Assembly (NCBI GenBank): GCA_963920635.1
Contig: OY987298.1
Coordinates: forward strand, 41,137,787-41,201,786
Source: Pseudeuparius sepicola
Taxonomy: Eukaryota; Arthropoda; Insecta; Coleoptera; Anthribidae
Length of the DNA: 64,000 nt
Direction of reading: 5' to 3'
Shown here: positions 9,712 through 21,254 of the stretch, in pieces
How the letters are laid out: the number at the start of each line of letters is the position of its first letter
Position numbering within the stretch: position 1 is the first letter of the stretch
Notes under the pieces: generated by a model
Databases searched by the model: none
Seen by the model: the letters and a program-made list of their open reading frames with translations, nothing else
What the model was told of the DNA's origin: nothing
Program-made: the position numbers and the translations under genes

Positions 9712-12700
9712 ATGATTGAATTTCTTAATCAACTGGATCACAGTGCTGAAATCGATACAAAAATATTTGAAGAAGTGGACGACTATCGTTCGCAGAGGGG
9801 GAGGGCTGGGTGTGAGGGCATAGGCATTGTACACTTTAACATACGTAGCATTCAAAAACATTTTGGTGAACTGTTAGTCTATATTGAGATGGCTCAAAAT
9901 GATTTCGATATTGTTGTACTTTCAGAAACTGGAGAGATAAAAAACACCAATGATTTCTCTATTCCAAATTATAATATTTACTATAATGAATCTTTTCTTA
10001 ATAAATGTGATGGTGTTTTGATCTATACTAAGAGTAGCTTGTCTGTGAAAGCGAACACAATAACCGTGAATGATAGCACTAAATTTCTCAGACTAGTTGT
10101 CCCATCTCCCCACCTGCGAAAAAATAGTAAAATAGGCATCACCGCGTTTTATAGACTTCCATCGACTGACTTGAGAGAATACATACATATCTGGAAACTT
10201 ATTTAACAGATTTACAAAAAGAAAGGCTAGAGGTTTATTTAGGAGATATAAACATTGACTTGTCGAAAACGGGATCTGCTGACACAAACAATTATGTAAA
10301 TATAATGAACCTGAATGGTTTCACATCCTGCATAAATAAACCCACCAGAGTAACAGGAAATTCAGAATCAATTATAGATCATATTTTTGTGAGATTACAA
10401 AATGATTTACAAAAAGATATCGATGTGGATTCAATTATATTCCGGGCGCATATAGCCGATCATTTCTCCCCGGCATTGTTCTTATATTTTCCAACTAGCA
10501 AGCACTCTAACGATAACAATTTGGATATGGAGTACACAATGAATAGAATAAACTATGACAAATTAGACCGTCTGATGGTTGAGGAAGTCTGGAATGAAGT
10601 GCTGGAGTGTAATGAACCCACGCGGTCTTACGATATATTTATTAACAAATTGAACAATTATATATCTAACTCAGCGGAGAAAAAGGTTATAAAAACCAAA
10701 TACAAGAGAAAGATAAAGCCGTGGATAACGATAGGTATCATTTCCTCCATTAAACACAGAGATGTCCTGAAAAAAAATTATTAAAAAACTATTCAATCGA
10801 AGGAGAGCTGAAATACAAAAAGTATAGAAATAGTTTAACATCTTTAATTAAAAAAACAAAAAATGAGTATTATCAGAACAAATTAGTCGAGGCAGGAAAA
10901 AATTATAAACAGATCTGGAATGTGATCAACGACATATCTGGTGGAAGAAATAAATCCAATAATGTGGAAAACATATTACTCACAAACAAGTCATCAAAAT
11001 TCATCAGTAATAAAGAGAAAGCCGAAATTTTTAATGATTTATTTACGAACTTAGGTAGTAACATGGCAAATAAAATCCACAAAACTGACTTACCTGAAAA
11101 TGTCTTGGAAGACGATAATTTCAAGGTCCACAATCTTCCTTGCACCTGTAACAAAGAACGAAATCATTACCTTAATATCGAATTTAAAAAATAAATGTTC
11201 GGTTGGTCCAGACAAAATTGCGGTTAAATTATTGAAGAGAGTGCATCATCATATTACAACTCCCCTTGTACACATAATAAACTTATGTTTCTCAACCACA
11301 AGGATACCACAACAATGGAAAGAGACCATCATAACCCCAGTATATAAATCAGGGGATCCTAATAAACTGACAAATTACAGGCCTATATCAGTTATTAATA
11401 ATTTTGCGAAAATCTTTGAACAAGCGTTAAAAAATAGGATAATGGATTATTTCAATGAGCACAAGATCTTAACAGAGAAGCAATACGGCTTCATAAAAAA
11501 TTCTAACACAGAGAATGCATTAATTGATTTCTTGCAACAAATAGTACAGACCTGTGATGAATCTTCGAAGTGCTTAGCAGTGTTTCTAGACCTCGCAAAG
11601 GCCTTTGATACTGTCTCCCATAAAATATTACTAAATAAACTAGACAGCTGTGGTGTACGAGGGGTGGCACTGGAGCTTTTGACTGATTACTTAAAGAATA
11701 GAACTCAAAAAGTGAAAATAGGCAACGAACTGAGCTCAGAGTCCGTGGTTACTACCGGGGTGCCGCAGGGAACGGTGCTGGGTCCAATACTGTTCCTTAT
11801 TTATATGAACAGCATAGCCAAAATAAAAAACTTTGAAGGTAGTGCCATATGCTATGCTGACGATACCGTGTTGATTTTTAAAGGGAAGCACTGGCATGAA
11901 GTTGTGAAGGCCGCGGAGGCGGATTTACGAAAAATACAAATATGGTTAAATTACAATCTACTTACCTTAAATGTTACGGAGACCAAATTCATGGCTTTCA
12001 CTCCGACCAACGCTAACCAACCCACCGACATCCCACTGAAACTACATTGTCCACTTTGCTATGGCGAAGAGATGTTCACTTGCTAATGCCCTAAAATAGA
12101 AAAAGTAAGGAATATTAAGTATTTGGGAGTAGTTTTGGATCAGAATGTAAGATGGTATAATCATGTTGCTAATGTCAACAAACGTCTAAGAATGTTAGTG
12201 CATAAATTTTATCAGCTTCGGGATGTCCTATCTCGTAAGAACTTAATTGTTCTCTATAACTCATTAGTCGAATCGATCCTGCGCTATTGTATTGTGGCTT
12301 GGGGAGGTACATTTAATACTGCCTTGAGAATCATACAAGTAACGCAAAATACTCAAATACTCAAAATAATTTTCAGAAAAAATAAGTTGTATAATACTAC
12401 TGCTTTATATCAAGAATCGGGTATCCTAAACATAAAATTGCTTTTCACTTACCAATGTATATTGAGAACGTATTTGTATTCGAATAAATACTCCTTAAAT
12501 AGTGGTCGCTCCACCAGATCGGATGATCTAAATCTCAAAATTCACACATTCAGAAAGGTGACGACTCAAAGATCTTTTTTCTTCTTTGGCCCTAAATTTT
12601 ATAACTCTATTCCTGCGAGTCTGAAAAAAATTACTAAAATAAGTAAATTTAAAGTTCATATGAAGAATTTCATTATAACAAATGCAAATATTTTCTATAA

Positions 12701-12767
12701 CATTCTATCTATCTATTCTATCTACCGGAAGTTTTTTGACGTACTTCCATTTCAAATATATTATTAA
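9712..12767 (+). pseudogene. LINE ORF2: endonuclease and reverse transcriptase, with several frame breaks
   Basis: The ATG at 9712 opens an APE-type endonuclease (HFNIRSIQKHF, FDIVVLSET). After a shift near 10200 it continues with YLGDIN and IIDHIFVR, then ADHFSPALF, corresponding to GDxN and the catalytic histidine region. The reverse transcriptase (11100-12086) has PVYKSGDPNKLTNYRPIS, a CLAVFLDLAKAFDTVSH motif, TGVPQGTVLGP and the catalytic YADD (about 11855). One more shift at about 12085 leads to KYLGVVLDQNVRW and a C-terminal region with LRYCIVAWGG. Catalytic residues are mostly intact, so decay is by frameshifts at about 10205, 10785-11100 and 12085. The product nicks DNA and copies RNA at the target site. 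Confidence 0.88.
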
Positions 12768-12926
12768 ATTAATGAATAAAAACACTCGCCTGCTCCCTCT
12801 AACTGATCGCCCCCTCCTGTTTGATTCGATTTCAAATACTGCTATACTGGATGCCACTTGTCGTTAGATTGTTTGTTGTTATTGTTATATATATATATAT
12901 ATATAATATTATATTCCATAATATTC

Positions 12927-13599
12927 CATTGTCAAAGTTAACAAACAAAGAGAAAAAACTAGTAACCGCATACACGTGTTTCATGCTATTTGGCAATCAT
13001 CAGTACGGTGTAACATTAACCAAATCAAAAGATAGACATGATTTGGGAAGCAACAAATGAAGTCCAGGCAGGAGCCAACAGCACATTTGCAGCTTCAGTC
13101 AGCACATCCCCTATTTTGGGGCTTGTACTAACATCGCCACGGAGGCTGCTAAAGCGACCTGCGTGGAAATCTTCATAACCCAAGATACAATGACAATAAG
13201 GATGTAAGATTCGCGAGTGTAAATGTAATAATTACAAGAAAAGGTGATAATGGGCAAACACTCAAAGTTAACAAAGAGAAAAAACTAGTAACCGCATACA
13301 CGTGTTTCATGCTATTTGGCAATCATCAGTACGGTGTAACATTAACCAAATCAAAAGATAGACATGATTTGGGAAGCAACAAATGATGCTGTTGGCTCCT
13401 GCCTGGACTTCATTTGTTGCTTCCCAAATCATGTCTATCTTTTGATTTGGTTAATGTTACACCGTACTGATGATTGCCAAATAGCATGAAACACGTGTAT
13501 GCGGTTACTAGTTTTTTCTCTTTGTTAACTTTGAGTGTTTGCCCATTATCACCTTTTCTTGTAATTATTACATTTACACTCGCGAATCTTACATCCTTA
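12927..13599. mobile_element. TA-flanked palindromic element (family D, copy 1)
   Basis: The element lies between two TA runs (12886-12905 and 13599-13612). 13198-13386 is an almost perfect reverse complement of 13410-13599, with a 23-bp spacer. The upstream part (12927-13197) repeats the arm sequence and adds a unique block. Both palindrome ends read aaggatgtaag / cttacatcctt. A second copy with the same modules lies at 53609-54123, also between TA runs. It splits the 3' UTR of the LINE, so it arrived later. No coding capacity was seen. The class is unknown (MITE-like or Penelope-like). Confidence 0.85.
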
Positions 13600-13832
13600 T
13601 ATATATATATATATCAACTGTCTTGTTAATGATTTAATCTGCCTGTTATCATGCGGGTAAAGAATAGGATAAGGTACAATAGTAATTGAATTGGTCGAAT
13701 GGCAATACAGGCAGTCATGCCTAGGCCATACGACCTTTCGATTATTGTTTTGTTTTGGTTATTATGTATGTATATTGAAATTGTGATTCCTAGTAATATG
13801 TGCAAATAAAATTTACTTACTTACTTTTACTT

Positions 13833-14004
13833 TACTATTAACTTTCCATTTTACAGTGTTCATTTTAGTTATAAACACAATTTAAAAAAAACGTTTTTCA
13901 TACCTATAGAAAACATCCTCTCTTACTGCGCATATTACCTTAAAACAGCAAAACATGTTACCAACTCGCAGACATGGTTAGAAATCAGACATATCAAACA
14001 CGTA
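13833..14004. other. Spacer between LINE and repeat family B
   Basis: This short AT-rich spacer has no supported feature. Confidence 0.5.
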
Positions 14005-14100
14005 CCTGGTATGACGATGACGTCGTCATTTCCCACGTAAAATTGAATTGGTAAGTTGTGGTTACACTTACCAGAACCACATGAAATCGCATCAGGTATG
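14005..14100 (+). repeat. Dispersed repeat family B, copy 2
   Basis: This is homologous to 8124-8212 in inverted orientation. It contains gatgacgtcgtcat, so the CRE-like gacgtc core is shared by both copies. It directly precedes the palindromic composite at 14130-14735 and may be one edge of that element. Confidence 0.68.
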
Positions 14101-14129
14101 TGGACTGGTAAATGACGTGAGTTAAGTAG

Positions 14130-14735
14130 GTAAGGGGATACTTGGCTGACCCCCTCCACTTTTCCCCTAGGGCTCCGCCTCCTTTCCCCCCCCCCCACTG
14201 ACCACGCCCCCACCACGTCAGTAGGTAAGGGGCAAGATCTGTAAAGTAAGAATAAGGTTGCCTCTTGTTGAGAGAGAGCGTTCTGGATGACGTCATGGGA
14301 ATGCTGGTAATAATCGTCAGCAAGGGCAACATACGAGGGAACGCCAATCACATCATCTGACAGCATTCCTGTGACGTCAGCGTTCGCTCTCTTTCTACGC
14401 TAGTGGCAACCTTCTTACTTTAAGGGTCTTGGGTAAGGGGACACTTTGGAGGACCCCCTCCACTTTCCTCTTAGGCCCCGCCCACTTCAAGCGTGCGTCA
14501 AAACGTCAATCCGTGCATCAAATCGTGCGTAAAAACGTCAAAACGTGCATCAAAGCGTGCGTCAAAACGTCAATCCGTGCATCAAAGCGTGCGTCAAAAC
14601 GTAAAAACGTGCGTCGAAACGTCAAAACGTGCGTCAAAACGCCCATCCGTGCGTCAAAACGTCAATCCGTGCGTCAAAGCGTGCCCTAAGAGGAAAGTGG
14701 AGGAGGTCCTCCAAAGTGTCCCCTTACCTCCTGAC
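14130..14735. repeat. Composite foldback structure with three copies of a C-rich module
   Basis: A module reading taagggga...ccccctccactttccc occurs directly at 14131-14182 and 14434-14485, and inverted at 14684-14728. Between the first two lies a second inverted repeat: 14240-14305 pairs with 14361-14422 (aagtaag, ggttgcc, gagagagcg and tgacgtca-like strings), leaving a ~55-bp loop. The third module closes a minisatellite. Overall it behaves like a foldback transposon. The hydropathic, lysine/arginine-rich frames across it follow from the repeats and are not genes. Confidence 0.75.
14489..14686 (+). repeat. Minisatellite with CGTGCGTCAAAA / CGTCAATC-type units
   Basis: About 200 bp consist of 8-12-bp units with consensus cgtgcgtcaaaa alternating with cgtcaatc and cgtgcatcaaag. 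The array is enclosed by two oppositely oriented copies of the C-rich module. Two overlapping frames (14429-14689 and 14493-14768) read through it only because the sequence is stop-poor. Confidence 0.92.
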
Positions 14736-14739
14736 GTGA

Positions 14740-15700
14740 ATGCTTATTTTTTAATTTACATGACGTGAACATATTTTTTAATGCAATAATTAATACGTGT
14801 GTTCAATAACTTCCAATTGTAAACAAAATCTATAGAACACGCATGTAATCAATCATGAAAAATGTAGGTACTTCTTGCTATTTTTTCTACAAAAGGTATA
14901 TTGTTTGATTTTTTTGGTATTTCACAGATTTAATTTGGAGGCTATTTACGGAACTTTTAAAGCGTTTCAAGAGAAACTCATTTTTTGTGAATATCCCTAT
15001 TAAGCTGCAGTGAATGTTTACACTAAAAGTATGATACCGAACCCAAATATGTTACGGCCGAGTACAAAAATGACCGGGCCGTGCTTCCTCAGCCTTTAGC
15101 CGAGATGTCGCCAGATACAACTTGAGAGAAATCATAACCAAAGTCTAGAAATACTAAAGTCCGCTCACTTCTTTGATCTCTCGGAAAAGCCGAAATTTTT
15201 TTGCGACTGGTCGTTAATCAGCGTCACCTCGCACGCTTTGCATTTACGAGGGTCGACTAAACGGAATTGCCGTCAAGCTAGTTATACAGGGGCAGATTAA
15301 ACATAAATAACAAATAAATATTTAACGACAAAGAGTGAAACTAATCATATCTACTTTTTCATCCTGTAGTAAATATTTTGATATTTAAATAATTGAACAA
15401 AACATACAAGAAGCATTTGACATAAACAATTTATGTTCTCCGATGAACCCTAATAAGGCATTATTCCATTGCTATGGCATCTTCAAATTTTCACTATTTT
15501 AATATTCTTCTATAGTAGGTATATACTTCAATTAATACCTAAGTATTCAAATGTCACATAAAAATATCTTAGTTTTTGTAGGTAGGTACCATAAACTCAG
15601 TCTTAGCTTTCAGAGTCTCTAGGAAATAAAAAAAGGGAATATAGTCTTTTGAACTCGTTTTACAGCCATTCGCACTGCAGGCATCACTACAACACAGTCA
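14740..15700. other. Non-coding AT-rich stretch
   Basis: I see no gene, RNA or repeat that can be supported here, apart from GGTAGGTACC-type short strings near 15580 that recur throughout the window. Confidence 0.5.
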
Positions 15701-16290
15701 CGGTCGGTCGGTAATATTTTGCGGTAATATTTTGAACGCACCCGGTAGGATGCGAACGAACCGCTCTCAGCTACACTGTATAAGCTCATTTTCTTATATT
15801 ATAATAATATATCGATCGGCCCGATCGCGGTACTCCGATGACGGCGGGCCCAGGGGAGCGGGAGAGGGCAAGAGGGAAACGTTTGTTTACACAAGGCCGA
15901 GTGCCCGGACTTATTAGTATATCTCTGGACGCTGTCATAACTTCAACATACACTTTCACTTACATTATCAAACTTGCCCTTGGGTTCTCCACAGGCGGCA
16001 TCTAGATCCGCCGTGTCCGGCCCCGGCCAGTTCGTCCGTTACGCGGGCCCAAACGGCTCGCTCCGATAATTCGGCCCTCCAGGTCCTCCCATTGCGTGCG
16101 ACGACGTAAACCCCCCCTGGCCCGGCAGCGTCTCGATTAATTCCGGACGAGGGAAGGCGGGGGTTTATTGCGCGTTAAGGGGTCGCCTCCCGCCGCCGGC
16201 CGCTCCCTGCCGATCGATGGGAAGAATGTGCCGATGGGAAGGCATATCTCTTCGTGACATTGAACTTTTCCCGCCCCCTCCTCCGTAAGT
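15700..16290. repeat. GC-rich island E1
   Basis: This block is CpG-dense in an AT-rich region. From about 16020 to 16260 it shares ordered blocks with 20545-20850: cgctccgataattcggccctc, gcattgcgt-like, gattaattccggac, tttattgcgcgttaagg, ctgccgatcgatg, then a ctcgtga-like string. The spacing between blocks varies. Frames on both strands are open in places because of composition, but no protein family is recognised. It may be a conserved regulatory island, a CpG-rich transposon part, or an ancient exon. Confidence 0.6.
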
Positions 16291-16764
16291 ACACTTTACA
16301 TAACATCGTGCCCGAATGCGCAAGTAAAATGCCCTGTCGCTTTAGGTAGAAAAAATATTGCCTAGCAACTCTTGCGCAGCAAAAACCTTAAAACTATTTA
16401 TACCTAATATAAACTCCTCATAATAAATCCCCACAAAAATAAAATAAATTAATGGAAAATAAATGAAAAGCAACAAATTGCATTAAGTAGTAAATCCAAA
16501 GACACTAAAAATAATTTAAAATATAATTTGAAATTTTGTATGTTGGTGCGTTAATTTTGTCCAGGAGTATATTTATACTCTATAGCAACGCGGAGCTTAC
16601 ATCAATTTTGATATGTTTCACGATCGTTTTATGAAAAGGTTTTGATTAGTGTCAAATAAGAGTGACCTAATATTATACAATCAATACAGACTTATTTGGC
16701 GCCGGGTTAAAACCCATGTACTAAACCTTATGTCGGTGGTTCAAATTCCACATACTACTAGTCC

Positions 16765-17802
16765 AAGAGCCGGCCGCATGATTTCAACTCTCATAATATT
16801 TTAGAATAGGATGTTATATAAAATGTAGAGAGTTTATTTCTTTACTTGAAGCGAGTAGGTTTCCTCAGATAATATGGGCCCGATCATTGTTATTTAAAGA
16901 AGTTGTGGTTAATTTTTATTTTTTTAAGGTACCTACAACCCGCCCCACCAACATATTTACTGCTTTTTCGGAAAAGTCTTTTGATAAATTCGAAAAGTGC
17001 CGTTCTAAAAAATCGAAGAAGGTGGTAAATTTCTTAATTGGGTCTTGTACTTTCCTGCAGTACCGAAAGAAACCGATATTTAACCAAATTTCCCGACTCC
17101 CGATTTTCAAGTTTCGAGAAACGGGACGGCTGTAGAATTAGCGAAATTGACGGGAAATCCTGAGGAACCGCTCTTAGAAATTGCATGATTTTTTCTCATT
17201 TTTTGATTTTTCGTGGGCACCGGAAGCAACTGCACCTCTCCTGCGAAGACTTGAGGGAAGCATTACAAATTCCGACCCCAGAGCCCCGAGCCCATATAAC
17301 TTAGCTGTAGCTCGGCGAAAAAGGGCAATTTCTGACAGTTTTCGGACTTTTGCTTTTAGGTGACGGGAAATGCTGACCAATCATGTAAAAATCCTTAATA
17401 ACTCGAAAACGAGAAGTAATTATGGGCATCCTATGGCACTGGCTGTATAGCAGGACTTCGCACACAACTGGCGTCCCCGAGGTCCAGACTTGCCCCCGTC
17501 TTTCGCGCCGTATTTAACAGCGCAGGATTTTCGGGGCCCCGAAAATAGGCCTATCGGATTTCTAAAGGACCAAGGGACCTTTTTTATTGTTGCTCCATGG
17601 GCCTTCTTTCCTATTTTGTTCTATAATCATATGAGTGTAGATTTGCCTAAAAATTAACCACAACTTCTTTAAATAACAATGATCGGGTCCATATTAATTG
17701 AGGCAACCTTACTCGCTTCAAGTAAAGAAATATACTGTCTACATTTTACATAACAACTTATTTGATAATCTTATGAGATTTGAAATCATGCGGCCGGCTC
17801 TT
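16765..17802. mobile_element. Terminal-inverted-repeat transposon, 1.04 kb, non-autonomous
   Basis: 16765-16925 is the reverse complement of 17645-17802 with small indels. Shared strings include aagagccggccgcatgattt at the ends, ctttacttgaagcgagta, and tgttatttaaagaagttgtgg at the inner edge. The ~160-bp repeats enclose ~720 bp with no recognisable transposase; overlapping frames on both strands there are not supported as genes. I could not define a target duplication with confidence. Confidence 0.85.
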
Positions 17803-18606
17803 ATACTATAAAGCGCAACCTTAGATATTATCGCTGCATTCTGCCTCTTATAATATACAGGGTGATTTATTCCCAAATACATTATATTTGACGATGGGTA
17901 TAGGGAAAATACTAAACAGCATTTTTACTTATTTGGAATCTCAATTTACGATTGACACTGAATAGCTTCCAGGAAAGGAATGTTTTCAGTACACGATTAT
18001 TTGTATTATAGGCGAATGTTTTGCAAAATTCATGTGGAAATTATGGACAAATGTTAACGCTTATACTTCTCTGATGTACTTGGTATGTGAACGATTTGAT
18101 CTCGAAAATGCTGCTATTACGTTATCCTATCACTATCATCAAAAATGATTGTTGAAGTTATTGGAATCTCTTGGTTTCCCTCAGCCACTCCATTTCTTGA
18201 TGATGAGGTACTCAGTCCAATTTAATGAAGGAACCGAACACAAAAACACGATAACTGCCGCGAATTTCCAACAGTTGTTGTCAGAATATGGCACCATAAT
18301 ATGGCACCATCATACTCATTTCAAAATTTAGATGTTTTTGGCAATAATCAACGGTAATTACAATAGTCAACGAACTACAATAGTCAACATAAATAATTGT
18401 AAACATAATCGTACGGTAAGCAAACCGGTAAACAAAACGCATGGATCACAGAATCATGTATAGGCATAGGCAGTTGAGGAAAATAAACACTAGTAAAATG
18501 TGATCATATAGGTATGCGTAAAGTTAGTACATAACTGGAATTTTAAGTTAATTGTAAGATAATTGCGCACACATCTTATCCTGGTTGCCTACAATGCCTT
18601 GTTCAC
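17803..18606. other. Non-coding stretch starting with a solitary TACAGGGTG-type end
   Basis: At about 17858 the string atacagggtgatttatt resembles the termini of TA-inserting elements seen at 49473, 52805 and 54130. No matching right end was found nearby. No gene is supported. Confidence 0.4.
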
Positions 18607-19950
18607 TCAATCGAATTTCGATATTTCTTACTACTAGAATGAAATTAATCACATAACTCTTTAATAAAATCCCCCTCAGCATCTTTCTCGTCAATACCTA
18701 ATATTGTTATTAACTAAAAAAATATATAAAAAATTTAATCTACGAGCCGTCATTTGGAGCAATGACATAGCGTTTGCCGCACGTTGCCGGTTACACTAGT
18801 AATCGAAGCCCTAAAAATTCGATTTCCGTTCTAATCTCAGATGTGCACATTGAATCGAAATCGATTCTCTAGAGAGAGACAGTTGTATAAACGGTTGTCC
18901 GAACTCGACCGTACAGACGCAGGTAGTTGTTTTGTGGGTCGTGTGTCGTGTCTATATCAATCTGTTATGTCATTCTGACATTCTTTAATGTAAGCCGAGC
19001 TAATAAAACTAAATGTTTTTCTGAAAACCTGTAAAAGTTAAAAGTTAAAGTGTATACCGTATGCTGATTTAAAATCAAATTTAATTGGTCTTGTAATAAG
19101 GATGGCGCTAGGCACTTATTTAGCATTATCAGTATTGTTACCTCCCTGAAGAACTGGAAAAAGTGATCCCGTAATTGAGAGAAAGGAGAAAGGAATATTT
19201 TGGTCATACGGAAAACCTTTTGCTAGCCATTTTAGGAGATTATAGAAAACACATTCGAGAGTTAGCTTTAAGAATAATTGCAAAATGAAGAAGATCAACG
19301 GCAAAAACCAACGATGTCAGAATATTTCGAGTTAATAAATTAAATTTTGATTGTCAAGATTGTCTCCACAGATTAGGTCATAGATAAAGGATTTATGATT
19401 AGGTGATTGTCTCGTTGTTATAAACCAGATTTATTTATATAGGTTTAGACAACTTACAAGTTGGTGACCATTCTGCATGTAACTTGTAACTAAAAAAAGG
19501 GAAAAACATTGCGATTGTGGTATATTATTAAATTAATTGATATTGAGGTTATTTTTTTATTTCTTTTTATGGCCTCTGCTCTTTTCGAGCAATCTACTAG
19601 CCACTATGCACTCGTGCACCGCCGCGCCGCCCCCTGATCCCTGATATTGAGGTCATGTGTTATGTCTATTTAGCTTTTGCCACAAAATAGGTTAATTTTC
19701 TTCTTCTTCAGTCTTCACAAATCTCAAATATAGAAACATATCGATATTGCCGTAAATCGTGTCAACGTCGCATTACAGTAGCCAATCAGCTTTTTGGGCC
19801 CGTGACGTCACGGGCCCAAGAAATTTGAATATCAAAAACGTTTTTAGGGCATTTCCCGTTCGAAAAAAAATCGGAAAAAAATATTTTCGTGTTTTATTTA
19901 CTATTAAGATTCATAATCAAAAATAAAAAAAAGGTGTGAAACAGGCCCAT
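18607..19950 (+). mobile_element. 1.35-kb dispersed repeat F, copy 1 (without insertion)
   Basis: The segment matches 31305-33412 in inverted orientation, at high but imperfect identity, from tcgaatttcgatatttctta to gtgtgaaacaggccca. It contains no coding frame that I recognise and no clear terminal inverted repeats. Around 19850 it has the intact site (tttcccgttcg) that is split in copy 2 by a 988-bp element. It therefore preserves the pre-insertion state of that site. Probably a non-autonomous transposon; class undetermined. Confidence 0.85.
19794..19819. repeat. 26-bp perfect palindrome centred on TGACGTCA
   Basis: The two 13-bp halves are exact reverse complements (ttgggcccgtgac on the left), with a consensus CRE/ATF site at the centre. 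The other copy of this repeat keeps it with one mismatch at about 32430-32455. It could bind bZIP factors or just be a stable cruciform; the sequence does not decide. Confidence 0.85.
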
Positions 19951-21250
19951 TTTCAGGTACCAACGTTATATTGATAAACTTCTGGACAAAATCCCAGAAT
20001 TAATTAATTATTTCATTTAAATACTATAAAAAGAAATAGTAGTGGAGGTATACACTATACAGGAAATATCTGGGCAAATATGCATCTTTCGGATAACCAT
20101 ATTTAATAGAAAAAAATATTTTTAATGGGCTATAGGTAGATATACCTTTGTGTGAAAACAAATTCGGGATCCATGGCCTACCGTCCGAGATATTTTAAAA
20201 AAAACAGAAAATTGTCGATATTTCTTTTTCCTTTCGGCAATTTCTTTTCATATAAAGAGTTAGCGAAGAAATTTCATGATGAAATTTGTGGTCAAGATTG
20301 AACGATTTAAGTCAGAATTCGGAAATATGTCCCAGTTTCGCTTTTACATTAATTTGTTGACATAATATTATATGCTATATAATCTTTATTGATAAAAGAA
20401 GGCCCAAAAAAAGCGTCTGCTGTTTACCGAACACCTTGATATTCTAAATAGTTCGATAAAGCCACCAGTTTCTCTTTTTTGGTATTACTAAAAATACTAG
20501 TAATCATTTCTCAGCCCCGAATTTTCTCCCCATACAAGCGATTAATATGTTGGTGCGTCGGGGCTCCGGCCCAGCTCCGGTCGTTTCGTCGGTTCCAGCC
20601 CCGTTAACAGCTCGCTCCAATAATTCGGCCCTCGCATTGCGTAGACGGCGCTACGCACCCCCGACGCCAACAACCCCGCGATTAATTCCGGACAAGCGGG
20701 GGCGGAGGTTTATTGCGCGTTAAGGGCCCGAAGGACCCTGCCGATCGATGACTGAGAACTCTGCTGCTGGTTGTATTTTATACAAGTTCTCGTGCAACTT
20801 GAACTTACATGGCGGCAAAAGGTCCTTCTCGTGAAGTTTTTTTTTACTGTCATTTTTGGAACGTAGGGGTCCATTAAGCCCAAACAAATTCGATTACCGT
20901 GAAAAGCCTAAAAAACAATTATTCAAATTTCCGCTAGGGCAGTGACGTCGCGGCCCTAGAGCAGCGACTGTCCCAAATATTGCGGAGTTACCGTGTTTCT
21001 ACAAGCTTAATTAAGAAAATATCGATTTGGTTGTAAGGTTTAAAAGGAGAGACGACAATTTTGAATGTTGGCGAAAACGCCAGTATAATTGGATTGTATT
21101 TTGAAAACCCCCCTAAGAAATATCTGCGCATTGCCAATATTTATTAGTGTGCAGATAGAAAAATGCGGCAATTATTATGGGCTGTGTACAATATGTGTGT
21201 GCTATCGAAGTTCAACAACACCGACCTTTTTTCGTAGAATACCCTGAGAT
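19951..21250. other. Non-coding stretch containing GC-rich island E2
   Basis: Apart from the GC-rich block at 20545-20850, I see nothing supportable. Reading frames are short and unrelated to known domains. Confidence 0.45.
20545..20850. repeat. GC-rich island E2, partner of E1
   Basis: It repeats, in the same orientation and order, the conserved blocks of 16020-16260. These include gctccaataattcggccctc, cgattaattccggac, gtttattgcgcgttaagg and ctgccgatcgatga. Divergence lies mainly between the blocks, which suggests either constraint on the blocks or an old duplication. Confidence 0.6.
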
Positions 21251-21254
21251 TTCA

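Larger units (their letters stand above)
8640..13832 (+). mobile_element. CR1/Jockey-like LINE, near full length, with a later insertion in its 3' UTR
   Basis: ORF1 (8654-9564) and ORF2 (about 9712-12767) are arranged as in CR1/Jockey-superfamily LINEs. The 3' UTR runs to about 12885, is interrupted by a palindromic element (about 12927-13599), and resumes at 13605. It ends in aataaaatttacttacttactt at 13805-13830, a polyadenylation signal followed by a TTAC-type tail. The 5' end is not resolved and may lie between 8300 and 8640. Both ORFs carry frameshifts, so the copy is inactive. Clade assignment beyond CR1/Jockey-like needs a reverse transcriptase tree. Confidence 0.85.

Noticed and set aside
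14429..14768. Two Lys/Arg/Ser-rich frames resembling a basic repeat protein
   Set aside because: They are translations of the CGTGCGTCAAAA minisatellite in two frames; the open frame is a composition effect.
16740..16765. tRNA-like ggttcaaattcc string
   Set aside because: No A box or cloverleaf stems could be found at proper spacing, and the match is a single short string.
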